Shown here in pieces: positions 7,419 to 15,614 of a DNA stretch of 35,760 nt. Position numbers and translations under genes: made by a program. Every line of letters begins with the position of its first letter. The first letter of the stretch is position 1. The notes beneath the pieces were generated by a model. The model was not told where the DNA came from. It saw only the letters and a program-made list of their open reading frames with translations, and made no database searches. The DNA lies in the NCBI GenBank assembly GCA_009691045.1, contig SHWC01000016.1, positions 1 to 35,760 on the forward strand, read 5' to 3'. Origin of the DNA: Alphaproteobacteria bacterium. Lineage in GTDB: Bacteria; Pseudomonadota; Alphaproteobacteria; UBA828.

Positions 7419-8441
7419 CTAATAAAATCGATCGAAGTGAATCTGCCCGACCGGCACTTTGCGGCCGAGCACGAGCATTTTCTGCATGGCATCGCCCATG
7501 GCGGGCGGGCCCGAGAAGTAGATTTCCATGTCCTTGAGCGCATCGCCGAAAGTTTCTTCGACCACCGCGTGAATAAAGCCGGTGCGCCCCGCATAACGCT
7601 CGCGCGCGGCGGCCTCGAAATCCGACACCGCGGCGGTGTGATGAATCCGCGTGCCATAGCCCGGAAGGTCTTTGATCTCGGCCTCGGCGCACAGATCGCC
7701 CGGCGTACGCCCACCATAAAAGAGATGGATGTTCCGCGCGGCGAAACGCGGATCGCGCGCGGTGGCGTGCACGATCGAGAGCATGGGCGATAGGCCCGAA
7801 CCACCGGCCACGCATAAAATATCGCGCTCGGAGGGGCGCAAATAGGCGAGGCCATAAGGCCCATCGATATCAAAGCGTGTGCCTTCGACCGGGCCGAACA
7901 ACGCGCCGCTCCCCTTGCCGCCCGGCACGTGCCGGATCACAAAGCGCCATTCGCCATCGCTGCTCGGCAGGCCCGACATGGAATAGGCGCGCGGGCCGAT
8001 CTCGGGGCCGAAATCGATCAGCATGTATTGACCGGGCACGAACTCCGCCGCGCCATCGGTGCGAAAGACGAATTCGCGCAAATCGCGCGTCAATTCGCGT
8101 GAACCGACAAGGAGCGCCGATTGCCGACGCGGCACGACCGGCGGCACGGTCTCGGGCGATAGACGTGTCTTGATGGCGCAAGGTCCGAGCGGGCGGCTTT
8201 GACAGGCGAGCCGGCGCCCGCGCGCCCGGTCGCGCTCGGTCAAGCCCGGCGCGGCCTGCCACACCGTCTCGACCTCTCCGCTGATCAGCTCGATCTTGCA
8301 GGTGCCGCAAGACCCGACGCTGCATTCATAGGGGAGGCCGAGCCCCGCACGCAGCCCCGCGCGCAAAATGGTGTCGCCGACCGCGCAATCGAACCCGATG
8401 TCGCTGCCCGCAAGACTAATTCTTACGCCTGCATCACTCAT
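7419..8441 (-). CDS. 2Fe-2S ferredoxin / FAD / NAD(P)H oxidoreductase (oxygenase reductase type)
   Basis: This 340-residue electron-transfer flavoprotein has three domains. A plant-type 2Fe-2S ferredoxin domain (residues 1-90) carries Cys40, Cys45, Cys48 and Cys80 (ECSVGSCGTC and LACQS). An FAD-binding barrel carries RAYSMSG (151-157). A NAD(P)-binding domain carries GGSGLSPM (213-220) and FSGPPAMGDAM near the C-terminus. Reductases with this order (phenol hydroxylase DmpP, toluene/xylene and benzoate types) pass electrons from NAD(P)H to an oxygenase. No oxygenase is in the window. The start at 8441 overlaps the stop of the CoA-transferase gene as ATGA, so it is translated with it. Its partner enzyme cannot be named. 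Confidence 0.93.
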   Translation of the reverse strand: MSDAGVRISLAGSDIGFDCAVGDTILRAGLRAGLGLPYECSVGSCGTCKIELISGEVETVWQAAPGLTERDRARGRRLACQSRPLGPCAIKTRLSPETVPPVVPRRQSALLVGSRELTRDLREFVFRTDGAAEFVPGQYMLIDFGPEIGPRAYSMSGLPSSDGEWRFVIRHVPGGKGSGALFGPVEGTRFDIDGPYGLAYLRPSERDILCVAGGSGLSPMLSIVHATARDPRFAARNIHLFYGGRTPGDLCAEAEIKDLPGYGTRIHHTAAVSDFEAAARERYAGRTGFIHAVVEETFGDALKDMEIYFSGPPAMGDAMQKMLVLGRKVPVGQIHFDRFY

Positions 8442-9610
8442 GAGGTTCCGCCGATAACACCCTTGGTCCGCAATGCCGCGATGGCGGCTTGATTATAACC
8501 GAGTGCGGCGACAAGCGCGTCCGCATGTTCGCCAAGCGCCGGTGCATGGGGATCGGCACGCCCAGGCTCATTGGCATAATTGATCGCGACGCCGAGTTGT
8601 TTGCCGCCGCCCTCATGCGGCACCAGCATCGCGCGCGCCGTCATGTTGGGATCGGCAAAGGCCTCGACCAGATCGAGGACGGGTGCGAAGCAAATGTCGC
8701 GCCCTTGAAACCACAAATTCCATTCGTCCCGCGTCTTGGTCAAGAATGTGTCCTCTAGGAAGCGATGCAGGGGCGCCTGCTCAGGGCCCGCCGGTTTGCG
8801 GCCGATTGGAATGAGATCGGGCCGCCCGAGCCCGTTCAACAACTCCTCGAGAAATTTTGGCTCCGAGCCGCCGAGCGTGATGTGGCCGCCATCCTTGGCG
8901 CGATAGACGCGATAAAGCGCGGCGCCGCCCAGAATACGATCGCCACCGGGTTTGGGCGCGCGGCCATCGACCAGGGCCTGCCCCGCGATCGGCGCGAGAA
9001 ACGACAAGGCCGCGTCATACATGGCGAGGTCGATATAATCGCCCTCACCGGTGCGCGCCCGCCCGATCAGCGCCATCAGCACCGCCGAAAGGCCGAGGAG
9101 CGCCGCGGCCATATCGGTCAGCGGCAGGCCCGGCATCGAGGGCGTGCCATCAGCGCCTTGGCTGAGCGCGACCGTGCCGGCCAGCGCGCCGACGCTCAAA
9201 TCATGCGCCGGGCGGTCGCGATAGGGCCCGCTTTGGCCGAAGGCCGAGATCGAGCAATAGACCGCGCGGGGATTGACCGCGCGCACGGCCCGATGGCCGA
9301 TGCCAAGACGATCGGCGACGCCAGGGCGAAAGGTCTCGACCACCACATCGGCGGTCTCGGCGAGCTTGAGAAAGAGCGCGCGGCCTTCTGGGGCCTTCAG
9401 GTCGAGCGTCAGGCTCTTTTTACCGCGATTGAGATTGCGGAAATAGACCGAGACCCCCGCCTCGCGCGAGCCGATGACGCGACTTGGATCGCCGGCCTTG
9501 GTATCCTCGATCTTGATCACCTCAGCGCCATGATCGGCCAGCGTCATGGTCAAATAGGGACCGGGCAAAAAGCGCGACAAATCTAGGACGCGGAGGCCGT
9601 CGAGTTTCAT
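8438..9610 (-). CDS. CaiB/BaiF family CoA-transferase, alpha-methylacyl-CoA racemase-like
   Basis: This 390-residue type III CoA-transferase-family protein opens MKLDGLRVLDLSRFLPGPYLTMTLADHGAEVIKIE (read in parts), with RNKKSLTLDLK-like NRGKKSLTLDLK at 61-72 and ISAFGQSGPYRDRPAHD. In true transferases the active residue is an Asp. Here both Asp137, preceded by His136 (PAHDLSVGALAG), and Asp166 (GLPLTDMAAALLG) match the His/Asp pair used by alpha-methylacyl-CoA racemase for proton exchange. A racemase is therefore as likely as a transferase. The gene leads a two-gene leftward operon with the ferredoxin reductase. It is divergent from the class II aldolase gene at 9691, with 80 bases between. 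The family is secure; the reaction is uncertain. Confidence 0.92.
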   Translation of the reverse strand: MKLDGLRVLDLSRFLPGPYLTMTLADHGAEVIKIEDTKAGDPSRVIGSREAGVSVYFRNLNRGKKSLTLDLKAPEGRALFLKLAETADVVVETFRPGVADRLGIGHRAVRAVNPRAVYCSISAFGQSGPYRDRPAHDLSVGALAGTVALSQGADGTPSMPGLPLTDMAAALLGLSAVLMALIGRARTGEGDYIDLAMYDAALSFLAPIAGQALVDGRAPKPGGDRILGGAALYRVYRAKDGGHITLGGSEPKFLEELLNGLGRPDLIPIGRKPAGPEQAPLHRFLEDTFLTKTRDEWNLWFQGRDICFAPVLDLVEAFADPNMTARAMLVPHEGGGKQLGVAINYANEPGRADPHAPALGEHADALVAALGYNQAAIAALRTKGVIGGTS

Positions 9611-9690
9611 GCCCTACTCCAACCATCTCGGGTTCGCGCCGACTACATGATAGATTTTGGCCGCGCCGACAAGCACCGGAGGAAGACGCC

Positions 9691-10470
9691 ATGCCTGCCC
9701 GCCTCGCCAAGCCGAAAGCCGCCTCGGCCCGCAAGCTCAATATATCGGCCGCCGAGTGGGACGACCGGGTCAGGCTGGCCGCGTGCTATCGCATGTTCGT
9801 GCGGCGCCAGATGGACGATTTGATCTACACCCATTTGTCGGTGCGCGTCAGCGACCAGCCCGACGCCTTCCTGTTTATCGGCTTCGGCCAATTGTTCGAT
9901 GACGTGACCGCCTCGACACTGCTCAAGGTCGATCTCGACGGCAACAATATCGGCTCGGTGTCGGGCGAGGTGAACCCGGCCGGGTGGGTGGTGCATGGCA
10001 CGGTCTATAAAGCAAAGCCCGAGGCGAACAGCGTGATGCATTTGCACACCATCACGGGCGTCGCGGTATCGGCCCAAAAAAGCGGCCTTCTGCCGATCAA
10101 TCAATTCGCCATCACCTATGACGGCAAGATCGGCTATCACGATTATGACGGGCCGGGTCTCAGGCCCGAGGAACAAAAGGCCTTTGTGCGCAATCTGGCG
10201 GACAACAAAATGATGTTTCTGCGCAATCACGGCACGTTGAGTTGGGGCCGCTCTCTGGCCGAGGCCTTCACGCTGATGCATTATCTGGAACGCACCTGCG
10301 AAATTCAGATCGCGGCGCAGGGTGGTGGCACGCTTGTGCTGCCGCCGCGCGCGGTGATCGAACGCACGGCGAAGACCGGTCAGGGCACGGGCGATGCGCG
10401 CTGGGGCGATATCGGCTTCGAGGCCTTGCTGCGTCGACTCGATCGCGAGGATCCGTCCTACCGCGCCTAG
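9691..10470 (+). CDS. Class II aldolase/adducin family protein
   Basis: This 259-residue protein is of the fuculose-phosphate aldolase / adducin fold. Zinc ligands are visible as His117 and His119 in VMHLHT and His180 in LRNHGTLSWG, with YTHLSVRV (46-53) and NPAGWVVHGTVY near the substrate site. Proteins of this length without sugar-kinase neighbours are usually annotated 'class II aldolase/adducin domain protein' and may act as aldolases or decarboxylases on small hydroxyacids. The ATG at 9691 follows a GGAGGA-like site (ACCGGAGGAAGACGCC). It is followed 23 bases later by the zinc peptidase gene on the same strand, which has its own ribosome-binding site; a functional link between the two is doubtful. 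Confidence 0.9.
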   Translation: MPARLAKPKAASARKLNISAAEWDDRVRLAACYRMFVRRQMDDLIYTHLSVRVSDQPDAFLFIGFGQLFDDVTASTLLKVDLDGNNIGSVSGEVNPAGWVVHGTVYKAKPEANSVMHLHTITGVAVSAQKSGLLPINQFAITYDGKIGYHDYDGPGLRPEEQKAFVRNLADNKMMFLRNHGTLSWGRSLAEAFTLMHYLERTCEIQIAAQGGGTLVLPPRAVIERTAKTGQGTGDARWGDIGFEALLRRLDREDPSYRA

Positions 10471-10493
10471 TCTTTATGAAAGGTGATTGAGCC

Positions 10494-11390
10494 ATGTTGT
10501 GGCGAGGCCGGCGGAAAAGCGGCAATATTGAGGATCTGCGCGGGCGCCTTGGCGGCCTGCCGCGCATCGGCTTTCCGGGCGGCGGGTCCCATCGCGGCCG
10601 CATGAGCCCGCACACGCGCCTCGCCACGGCGGTCGCGCTCCTTGTGATCGTTGGGATCATTCTTGTGCTCAGCAGCACGCAGCCCGATCAAATGCCGATC
10701 GAGGATCGCACGACGACGAACAATTCGGGCGATGCCGCGGGCGCTTCCGACGAGCAGCGCGAGTTCATCGCCGTGGTGCTGGCCGATACCGAAGACGTGT
10801 GGAACGATCTGTTCAGCCAGTTCAACCGCACCTATCCGGAACCGAAGCTTGTGTTGTTCAAGGGCGGCGCGGGCTCGGCCTGCGGCTTCGCCCAATCCGC
10901 GACCGGGCCGTTCTATTGCCCGGGCGATGCCAAGATTTATATCGACCTCGGCTTTTATCGGGAGCTAGAAGAGCGTTTCAAGGCGCCGGGCGATTTCGCG
11001 CAGGCTTATGTCTTGGCGCATGAGGTCGGTCACCATGTGCAAAATACGCTCGGCGTCTTTGACGATGTCGCCGGATTGCAGGCCAAATTGAATCCGGTCG
11101 AGCGCAATGCGCTCTCGGTGCGGGTCGAGCTACAGGCCGATTGCTATGCCGGGCTTTGGGCCCATCACGCCCAGAAGACGAAACAGATTTTGGAGCCAGG
11201 CAATATCGATGAAGCGCTCCGCGCGGCGAGCGCGGTTGGCGATGACCGCATCCAAAAGCAAACAACCGGTGAGATCGTGCCCGACGCCTTCACGCATGGC
11301 ACGGCCGAGCAACGCGCGCGCTGGTTCCGTCGCGGCTTCGAGGCCGGCACCATGATCGCCTGCAACACCTTCGACGCGGCGCAGTTGTAG
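10494..11390 (+). CDS. YpfJ-type neutral zinc metallopeptidase, membrane anchored
   Basis: This 298-residue protein begins with a basic, Arg/Gly-rich cytoplasmic segment (1-42). One hydrophobic segment follows (about 43-60, AVALLVIVGIILVL), then a periplasmic domain. This holds the gluzincin motif HEVGHH (176-181) and a downstream LQADCYAGLWAHHA segment typical of the putative neutral zinc metallopeptidase family of E. coli YpfJ. The total length and order are normal for that family, whose substrate is unknown. Cysteines at 130 and 142 (SACGFAQ, FYCPGDAK) are conserved in the family. The start at 10494 follows AAAGGTGA. It converges with the amidase gene at 11577, with a two-hairpin repeat between the 3' ends. 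Confidence 0.93.
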   Translation: MLWRGRRKSGNIEDLRGRLGGLPRIGFPGGGSHRGRMSPHTRLATAVALLVIVGIILVLSSTQPDQMPIEDRTTTNNSGDAAGASDEQREFIAVVLADTEDVWNDLFSQFNRTYPEPKLVLFKGGAGSACGFAQSATGPFYCPGDAKIYIDLGFYRELEERFKAPGDFAQAYVLAHEVGHHVQNTLGVFDDVAGLQAKLNPVERNALSVRVELQADCYAGLWAHHAQKTKQILEPGNIDEALRAASAVGDDRIQKQTTGEIVPDAFTHGTAEQRARWFRRGFEAGTMIACNTFDAAQL

Positions 11391-11416
11391 CCGCCAAGTT
11401 GTGCCGCCTTTCCTTT

Positions 11417-11533
11417 CGTCATGCCCGGACTTGATCCGGGCATCCAGGCCCAATGAAGACCCGGATTGCCGGGCCTGCCTGCGCGAAGCCGGAGCTTCGC
11501 TTCGGCGAAGGCAGGTCAAGCCCGGCAATGACG
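11417..11533. repeat. Two-hairpin palindromic repeat (class 1, copy 2)
   Basis: The left hairpin at 11421-11443 has arms ATGCCCGGA and TCCGGGCAT around the loop CTTGA, the same loop as copy 1. The right part runs from ATTGCCGGGC to GCCCGGCAATGACG (ending 11533), with a smaller hairpin (GCCGGAGCTTCGCTTCGGC) inside. The element separates two convergent genes (zinc peptidase and amidase) and could terminate both. The change GGG/CCC in copy 1 to GGA/TCC here keeps pairing. Confidence 0.87.
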
Positions 11534-11576
11534 AGGAGCAAAAATTGCCTCGTGCGGTAATCTCATTTCAACGCGG

Positions 11577-12983
11577 TTAGAGCTTCGGGCGTTTCTTATG
11601 CCAATCGGTCACGCCTTGATAAGCGTGGCCGACCGCGAGCACCCTGCCCTCCTCGAAGGGCCGCCCGGTGATCTGCAGGCTGATCGGCATGCTCTTGGCC
11701 GAAAAGCCGCACGGCGCGGAAAGCACCGGCAGGCCGGTCAAATTGAACGGCTCGGTGTTGTGAATGAGCGAGCCGAACACCGAGGCATCCTTGCCGCGTA
11801 TTTTCATGGTTTGGAGACCGATCGTCTGCGCGGGGATCGGCAAAGTTGGCGTCGCCAAAACGTCGACCTTTTCGAACAGCCGCGCGATCTGTTGGCCGAG
11901 ATGCGTGCGATAGCGTTGCGCGTGCAGATAATCCTTCGCCAACACGTAATTGCCGATCTCGAGAAAGGTGCGCACCTGCTCGGTGAACAATTCGGATTTA
12001 TCATTCAGCCAATCATCGTGATAGGCGGTGCCCTCGGCCAAATAAATCAGCAGGGCCGCGGTTGCGGCATGGTCGATATCGGGAATCGTCACTTCTTCGA
12101 CATGGGCGCCGAGGCCCTCAAGCACCTTGATCGCCTCACGCACCGCGCGTTCGACTTCTTCCGTGGCGGCGGTGAAGAAATAGTGGCTCGGCACGCCGAT
12201 GCGGAGGCCCTTCACGCCGCTTTTGAGCGCGGCAGAATAATCCGGCACCGGGCGGTCGGCGGTCGCCACATCGCGCGGATCGCGGCCATACATGGGTTGG
12301 GCGAGCAGTGCGCAATCCTCCGCGCTGCGTGCCATCGGGCCCGGGTGATCCATGGTCCAGCACAGCGGAAAAATACCGGCGCGTGAGCCTCGCCCATAGG
12401 TCGGCTTCAAGCCCGTGATCCCGCAGGCTGCCGCGGGAATGCGGATCGACCCGCCGGTGTCGGTGCCGGTGGCACCCGCTGCCAGGCCGAGCGCGACCGC
12501 CGCGCCCGAGCCACCGCTCGAGCCGCCGCTGAAGCAGGTCGTGTCCCACGGATTGCGAGCGGGGCCGAAACTCGAACTATCATTGGTCGGGCCATAGGCA
12601 AATTCATGGGTGTTAAGCTTGCCGAGCATGATCGTGCCGGCGGCGCGCCAGCGCGCGGCGACGGTTGCGTCCTCGCTTGGCACGAAATCGGCGAGCACCT
12701 TGGAGCAGGCGGTCGCGCGCACGCCCTTGGTTTGGACCAAATCCTTCTGGCCGATCGGAATGCCGTGCAGCGGACCTTTGTAATTGCCCTTGGCGATCTC
12801 GGCCTCGGCCGCCTTGGCCTCGGCCATCGCGGTGTCTTCGGTCAACAGCACATAGGCGTTGACCTTGTCGTTGAGTTTCTTGATTCGCTCGTAATGCGCC
12901 TTCACGACTTCGACCGGCGAGGTCTTTTTCGCCTTGATCGCGGCGCCAAGCTCGATGATCGAGAGATCGGTCAGCGCGCTCAT
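11577..12983 (-). CDS. Amidase-signature amidase with adjacent GatC/AtzG-like partner
   Basis: This 468-residue AS-family hydrolase has the full triad: Lys80 in IGQKDL, cis-Ser155 in SGGSSGGSG, and nucleophile Ser179 in TDTGGSIRIPAA. It is preceded by a 71-residue GatC/AtzG-like gene whose stop overlaps this ATG (ATGA at 12983-12980), so the two products probably form a complex, as in GatCA or in the AtzE-AtzG pair of cyanuric acid breakdown. The absence of GatB argues against a true tRNA amidotransferase. The protein lacks the C-terminal extra domain of allophanate hydrolase (AtzF), so 1-carboxybiuret- or amide-type hydrolase activity is more likely. The substrate is not determinable from sequence. 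Confidence 0.93.
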   Translation of the reverse strand: MSALTDLSIIELGAAIKAKKTSPVEVVKAHYERIKKLNDKVNAYVLLTEDTAMAEAKAAEAEIAKGNYKGPLHGIPIGQKDLVQTKGVRATACSKVLADFVPSEDATVAARWRAAGTIMLGKLNTHEFAYGPTNDSSSFGPARNPWDTTCFSGGSSGGSGAAVALGLAAGATGTDTGGSIRIPAAACGITGLKPTYGRGSRAGIFPLCWTMDHPGPMARSAEDCALLAQPMYGRDPRDVATADRPVPDYSAALKSGVKGLRIGVPSHYFFTAATEEVERAVREAIKVLEGLGAHVEEVTIPDIDHAATAALLIYLAEGTAYHDDWLNDKSELFTEQVRTFLEIGNYVLAKDYLHAQRYRTHLGQQIARLFEKVDVLATPTLPIPAQTIGLQTMKIRGKDASVFGSLIHNTEPFNLTGLPVLSAPCGFSAKSMPISLQITGRPFEEGRVLAVGHAYQGVTDWHKKRPKL

Positions 12984-13195
12984 CGTCCGCCCTCCTTCCG
13001 TCCCTCGATCGGATGGAAGATCACCGCCGGCTCGACATTTTTAAGGTTGAGCCGGCGCAGGCCTTCAATGCCCTGCAAAATCGGCTCATAGATGGCGGCG
13101 TGGTTTTTGGCGGTCTCGGCGGAGATGCGGAGCCCGGCGATTTCGCTCGCGACCGCGCTCAAGGTTTTTGGGTCGACCGGCTTTCGGCTTGTCAT
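12980..13195 (-). CDS. Small GatC/AtzG-like amidase-associated subunit
   Basis: This 71-residue protein starts MTSRKPVDPKTLSAVASEIAG and ends with NLKNVEPAVIFHPIEGRKEGG. Two predicted helices followed by a short 'EPA.IFHP' tail match the AtzG-like/GatC pattern, in which the small subunit wraps around the amidase. The ATG at 13195 has a GGGAGGATCC site just upstream. Its stop overlaps the amidase start (ATGA), giving the GatC-then-amidase order seen in atzG-atzE. It is easily missed because of its size. In AtzEG the small subunit is needed for stability; the same role here is inference. A GatC of a tRNA amidotransferase is less likely because it is shorter than usual and GatB is absent. Confidence 0.78.
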   Translation of the reverse strand: MTSRKPVDPKTLSAVASEIAGLRISAETAKNHAAIYEPILQGIEGLRRLNLKNVEPAVIFHPIEGRKEGGR

Positions 13196-13242
13196 TGGAT
13201 CCTCCCGTGAAGGGAGCGATGTTAAGCCCGCCGGCTCCGGCC

Positions 13243-13266
13243 GATCAACCGCTCAAGCGGTTGATC
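13243..13266 (-). terminator. Hairpin terminator at the 3' end of the permease gene
   Basis: A perfect 11-bp stem (GATCAACCGCT / AGCGGTTGATC) with a two-base loop overlaps the last codons and the stop (13245-13247) of the permease gene. On the minus strand it is followed by a second GC hairpin (GGCCGGAGCCGGC) and then by GCTTAACAT, with no long T run. It could shield the amidase operon at 13195 from read-through. Confidence 0.55.
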
Positions 13267-14501
13267 ACCTCAAGCACCACGAAAGCCGCCGAAATGAGGA
13301 AGCCGGCGAACGGCACCCAAATCGGCACCACGAGCCCGCCATGCGACGGCGGTTCGCGCCGTTTGATCATGATGAGCGCGAGATTGGCGGACGCGAAGAC
13401 GGCGAGCGTGATCATGGCCGTGGCCTCCGCCAGAGCCTCGATCGGCACGAAGAGCGCGAACAGCAACATCGCGATGACCACGAGCACGGTCGAGACCAGC
13501 GGCGTTTGGGTGCGCGGGTGAACATGGGCAAGATGCCGGGGCAACCACTTCTCATTGCTCAAGCCATAGAGGATGCGCGCCGCCACGATGATCTCGATGA
13601 AGGCGCCATTGAGGGCCGAGATCGTGCCGATAATGCGAAGCGCGGGTATGTCCTGCCCGATCGCGGTCTCGAACAAATAGGCAAGCGGCGCTTTTTGCTC
13701 GGCCAGCGTCGCAGGCACGACGACCAGCACCGCGATCAACGACAATGTCAAGTAAAGTACCGTGGTGATGTCAAGCGTGATGATGATCGCGCGCGGCAAA
13801 ATGCGTCGCACGTCCTTCACCTCTTCGGCGACATTGACCATGCTTTCAAAACCGAGGAAGGCGAAAAACGCAAGCACCGCGCCTGAGAGAATCCCGCTCC
13901 ACGCCATCATCTCAAAGGGCGGCAATAATTCGGCCGCGGGCGCCGGTATATCGTCCAAGGCCTCGGCACCAAACGCGATCACCAGCAAAAGCCCAGCGAG
14001 CTCGATCACGGTGAGCGAGGCCGCCACGATGACCGATTGCATGATACCCCAAGCGGCGATCAGGCCGAGCACCAGGATCAGCGCGATGATATCAGCCAGT
14101 CGGGCGCGGTCACCACGGTCTGCAAATAGCCGGTGAAGCCGCGCACGATGACGCCGCCCGAAATAATCACCGCGCCCGTCATCAAAAGGCCGATGGTCAC
14201 GGCGAACCAGCGTCTGCCAAAACCGTGATAGGCGAATACCGCCTCGCCCGCGCTTCTCGGGTAACGCCCGGACAATTCGGCGAAGCTGAAGGCGGTGAAG
14301 CCCGCCATCAGCGAGGCAAGCAAAAAGGCGATCGGCGTATAGAGGCCGGCACTGCCGGCCACGCTGCCGAGCAGCACATAAATCCCGGCGCCGATGGTGA
14401 TGCCCAAAGCCATAGAGCACCATCAAAGGCAGCGAGAGCGAGCGGCGAAGCGACGCCGGCGCGCCTTTCGGCGTTGGCTTTGGCGGCGCCGCCGGCGTCA
14501 C
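13245..14501 (-). pseudogene. APC-family amino acid permease with two compensating frameshifts
   Basis: This is an amino acid-polyamine-organocation transporter of about 418 codons, but the reading frame changes twice. From a GTG at 14501 it reads into SLPLMVLYGFG. The true sequence then continues in another frame (14413 to about 14093) as LGITIGAGIYVLLGSVAGSA, with TM helices and the family motif SFAELSGRYPRSAGEAVF. The original frame resumes at about 14093 as DIIALILVLGLIAAWG and runs intact to the end, including FFAFLGFESMVNVAEEVKD. An extra base in the AAA run at 14406-14408 (plus strand) and a missing base near 14093-14096 would explain this. The first frame has no stop across the shift, so a single scrambled protein could be made. 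It follows the oxidoreductase gene at 14509 by seven bases, which suggests an operon. It is a sequencing error or a recent pseudogene. Confidence 0.82.
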
Positions 14502-14508
14502 CGGCGCT

Positions 14509-15483
14509 TCACCAGCCGCGTGCTTCTTCCATCACCTTGAGGTTGGCAAGGCCATCCAAGGCGGTTGCCTGGAATTTTCCGTCGCCCCGCACGGCGCGGC
14601 TAAACGCCTCGACCTGAAGTTGATAGGTGTTGTAGGCGGGTAGTTTCTTGGTAACCGGCGCGGCGCCTTTCCGGCTCGTCGTCATCGTGCCGCCGCCGCC
14701 AAACAACGCGCCATCGAAAATGCAATAACCGGTCGTGCCATAGAGCTCGAGACGGCCGGTGCCACCCATCACGCGGCCCATGCCGGCCATGATGGTGCCA
14801 GACGCGCCGTTCTTGAAACCCATCGCGACCAGCGAATGATCGTCGACCTTGAGGCCCCAGGCGTGGTTCGATAAATGGCCGTACACCTCGTCGACATCGC
14901 CCATGAACCAGCGCGCCACATCGATCAAATGCGTGCCGATATTGCCGAGCGCCCAACCGCCGCTCCGCTTGGGATAACCGCGCCAGCCGATTTGCGTGTT
15001 GCCAGCCGGCAGCACCAAATGAATCCGCACATTGACCGGCGCGCCATAAACGCCCTTTGCCCAATCGCGCTGCGTCGCCTGGAAGATCGGGCTGTGCCGG
15101 TTGTTATAGCCAAGGCCGAGCACGCGTCGCGCCTTGATTCCCGCCTTCACCATGGCGGCGCAATCGGCGGCGCTGACCGCCATCGGCTTTTCGCACAAGA
15201 CATGCTTGCCGGCCTTGAGCGCGGCGATGGTTTGTTTTTTGTGGAGGTCAGTTGGCCCCGCGACCCAAACCGCTTCGACGGCGGGGTCAGCTAAGAACGC
15301 ATCAAGATCGGTATAGCCGTTCGGCACACCATGTTTTTTGCAAAACGCGGCGGCGTTGGCGCGCTTCGAGCTGAACACGGCGGCAAGCTCCGCCCCCTGC
15401 GCGGCGGTAATCGCCGGACCAAAGGTGTGATCGCTCCAACTTGTCGAACCGATCAGGCCCCAGCCCACTGTTTTCTTGGCCAT
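14509..15483 (-). CDS. Gfo/Idh/MocA family NAD(P)-dependent oxidoreductase
   Basis: This 324-residue protein has an N-terminal Rossmann domain (VGWGLIGSTSW), the family motif CEKPMA with Glu98-Lys99-Pro100, and GNIGTHLIDVARWFMG, in which His185 and Asp188 are the usual catalytic-site residues. Members oxidise or reduce sugars, inositols, biliverdin and similar polyols. The ATG at 15483 follows GGAGGACACATAAC, a good ribosome-binding site. It is the first gene of a leftward pair with the broken permease. The pairing with a transporter suggests uptake and oxidation of one compound, but substrate identity is not readable. It is divergent from the TcuA-like operon at 15615, with 131 bases between, including a TATATA stretch near 15581 that may serve as a -10 box for the rightward operon. 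Confidence 0.92.
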   Translation of the reverse strand: MAKKTVGWGLIGSTSWSDHTFGPAITAAQGAELAAVFSSKRANAAAFCKKHGVPNGYTDLDAFLADPAVEAVWVAGPTDLHKKQTIAALKAGKHVLCEKPMAVSAADCAAMVKAGIKARRVLGLGYNNRHSPIFQATQRDWAKGVYGAPVNVRIHLVLPAGNTQIGWRGYPKRSGGWALGNIGTHLIDVARWFMGDVDEVYGHLSNHAWGLKVDDHSLVAMGFKNGASGTIMAGMGRVMGGTGRLELYGTTGYCIFDGALFGGGGTMTTSRKGAAPVTKKLPAYNTYQLQVEAFSRAVRGDGKFQATALDGLANLKVMEEARGW

Positions 15484-15614
15484 GTTATGTGTCCTCCGCA
15501 GTTGATTCGGGGCTAGTCTAGCTCAGGCGCCTGGGGATATCGCAAGCGTGTCCGCCGATTGTGCGCCGCGCCGACTGCCTATATACCCGCCGTTGAGTTG
15601 AGCGGAGACGACGC

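Noticed and set aside
11577-13195. Genuine GatCAB tRNA amidotransferase
   Set aside because: No gatB is present, and the small subunit is shorter than usual GatC. An AtzEG-like pair is more likely.
14093-14408. Programmed ribosomal frameshifting in the permease
   Set aside because: There is no slippery heptamer with a downstream stem at either site, and amino acid permeases are not known to use it. An indel is simpler.
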